Origin: Parietichytrium sp. I65-24A
Lineage: Eukaryota > Sar > Bigyra > Thraustochytrida > Thraustochytriidae
Assembly: GCA_012862575.1 (NCBI GenBank)
Contig: BLSF01000016.1
Location: 372,001 to 436,000 of the forward strand
Direction of reading: 5' to 3'
Length of the DNA stretch: 64,000 bases
Shown here one piece after another: positions 63,444 to 64,000 of the stretch. How positions within the stretch are numbered: position 1 is the first letter of the stretch; each line of letters begins with the position of its first letter. Below the pieces are notes generated by a model. It was not told the origin of the DNA, ran no database searches, and saw nothing but the letters and a program-made list of their open reading frames with translations. The position numbers were made by a program, and so were the translations under genes.

Positions 63444-64000
63444 TTGCCGTATGGTTGGTGTTGAACTGTTTGGTTGCATGGAACATACTTTAATTGCTCT
63501 CCCTTTTTGATTATTTTTAAAATATAATCTATTCACAGTTTCATGTTAATTAAGAAATAGTTTTCGAGACTCGAGCTTGGATTTTTAGAGAGCTTCAGTT
63601 GGTTTCTGGTGATGATGATGGCGCGACGCGTCGCGACACAGAAATCTAATCTTTTCTTCCATAAGTTTAGTCTCTTAAAGTTAAGCTTTTGAGAAACTCG
63701 ATGGTTTGGTAGTTTTGGTAGAGTCAACTCAGACTGTGAGCTGCGCGCGAAAGGCTGGCCTTCTCTTGTCCTTTCTCCTTCGGCGAGTTACTGACGAACT
63801 TGAAGGAATTGCAGTTTCATCGCGGCAGTATCTTGGCTCGGTCGGACACTCACGGCCAAGTCACAGAAGAACAACACGGAAGAAGAGACCGAGTATGCCT
63901 TGCGCTACGACCCAATCTACTCTGTACTCGGTGACGAATGGTACCTGGTACGAAGGTGTAATGGTGCGATTGAAAGTGTTCACTTGTGATTTTGAACAAC
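63444..64000. other. 3' spacer to window end
   Basis: AT-rich 3' flank of the surface-protein gene, with a GTAC-rich word at 63940-63952 (GTACCTGGTAC). I see no gene or other feature. Confidence 0.5.

Noticed and set aside
1-64000. CRISPR arrays, rRNA genes, intact transposons or viral elements
   Set aside because: No regularly spaced direct repeats with unique spacers, no rRNA-like blocks, and no transposase, reverse transcriptase, integrase or capsid-like frame was seen on either strand.

Overview
The window looks like nuclear DNA of a protist with compact genes. Reading frames are long and mostly intron-free (up to about 5 kb), they lie on both strands, and they are separated by gene-poor spacers rich in simple repeats. 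The protein families are eukaryotic: a WNK kinase, an ArfGAP, a D-type-like cyclin, an ADCK1/UbiB kinase, a codanin-1-like protein, a polycystin-like channel and a nephrocystin-3-like NTPase. Two canonical GT-AG introns of about 90 nt, each with a branch-point-like motif, are visible in the ADCK1 gene. The Ser-Pro-Thr stalk of the channel and the large Cys-rich surface proteins suggest a stramenopile, perhaps a labyrinthulomycete/thraustochytrid. That assignment is inference from protein style, not proof.

Layout. 0.8-4.9 kb (+): nephrocystin-3-like P-loop protein with a coiled-coil tail. 5.7-6.8 kb (-): single-pass protein with repeated CX3C motifs. 8.9-9.7 kb (+): SAM-domain protein, tail-to-tail with a WNK kinase (9.9-12.5 kb, -). 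12.5-17.4 kb: spacer. 17.4-19.9 kb (-): large unrecognised protein with a Cys/His-rich N-terminus. 22.8-23.5 kb (-): probable decayed gene. 23.6-24.6 kb (-): tocopherol-cyclase-family protein. 26.2-28.1 kb (-): WD40 protein. 28.9-29.5 kb (-): ArfGAP. 30.3-33.4 kb (+): codanin-1-like protein, tail-to-tail with ADCK1 (33.6-35.5 kb, -, three exons). 37.1-37.9 kb (+): glutathione S-transferase. 38.6-39.8 kb (-): cyclin. 39.8-50.9 kb: an 11-kb stretch with no convincing gene. 50.9-54.2 kb (+): polycystin-like channel. 55.0-55.6 kb (+): small acidic protein. 58.3-63.4 kb (+): giant type I surface protein whose 5' end needs an intron or frame correction.

There is no operon logic. The nephrocystin-3-like and polycystin-like genes fit an organism with a flagellated stage, and the WNK gene fits osmotic/chloride sensing, but these links are inferred from family knowledge.

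The most striking non-coding signals are the palindrome GTACCGGTAC, with seven exact copies found by eye in 64 kb almost entirely outside gene bodies; a cluster of three GAACANGTTC palindromes upstream of the first gene; a near-identical 188-bp tandem duplication at 56.2-56.6 kb; and many GATT/GATC, GA and other microsatellites. No CRISPR array, rRNA, convincing tRNA or intact mobile element was seen.
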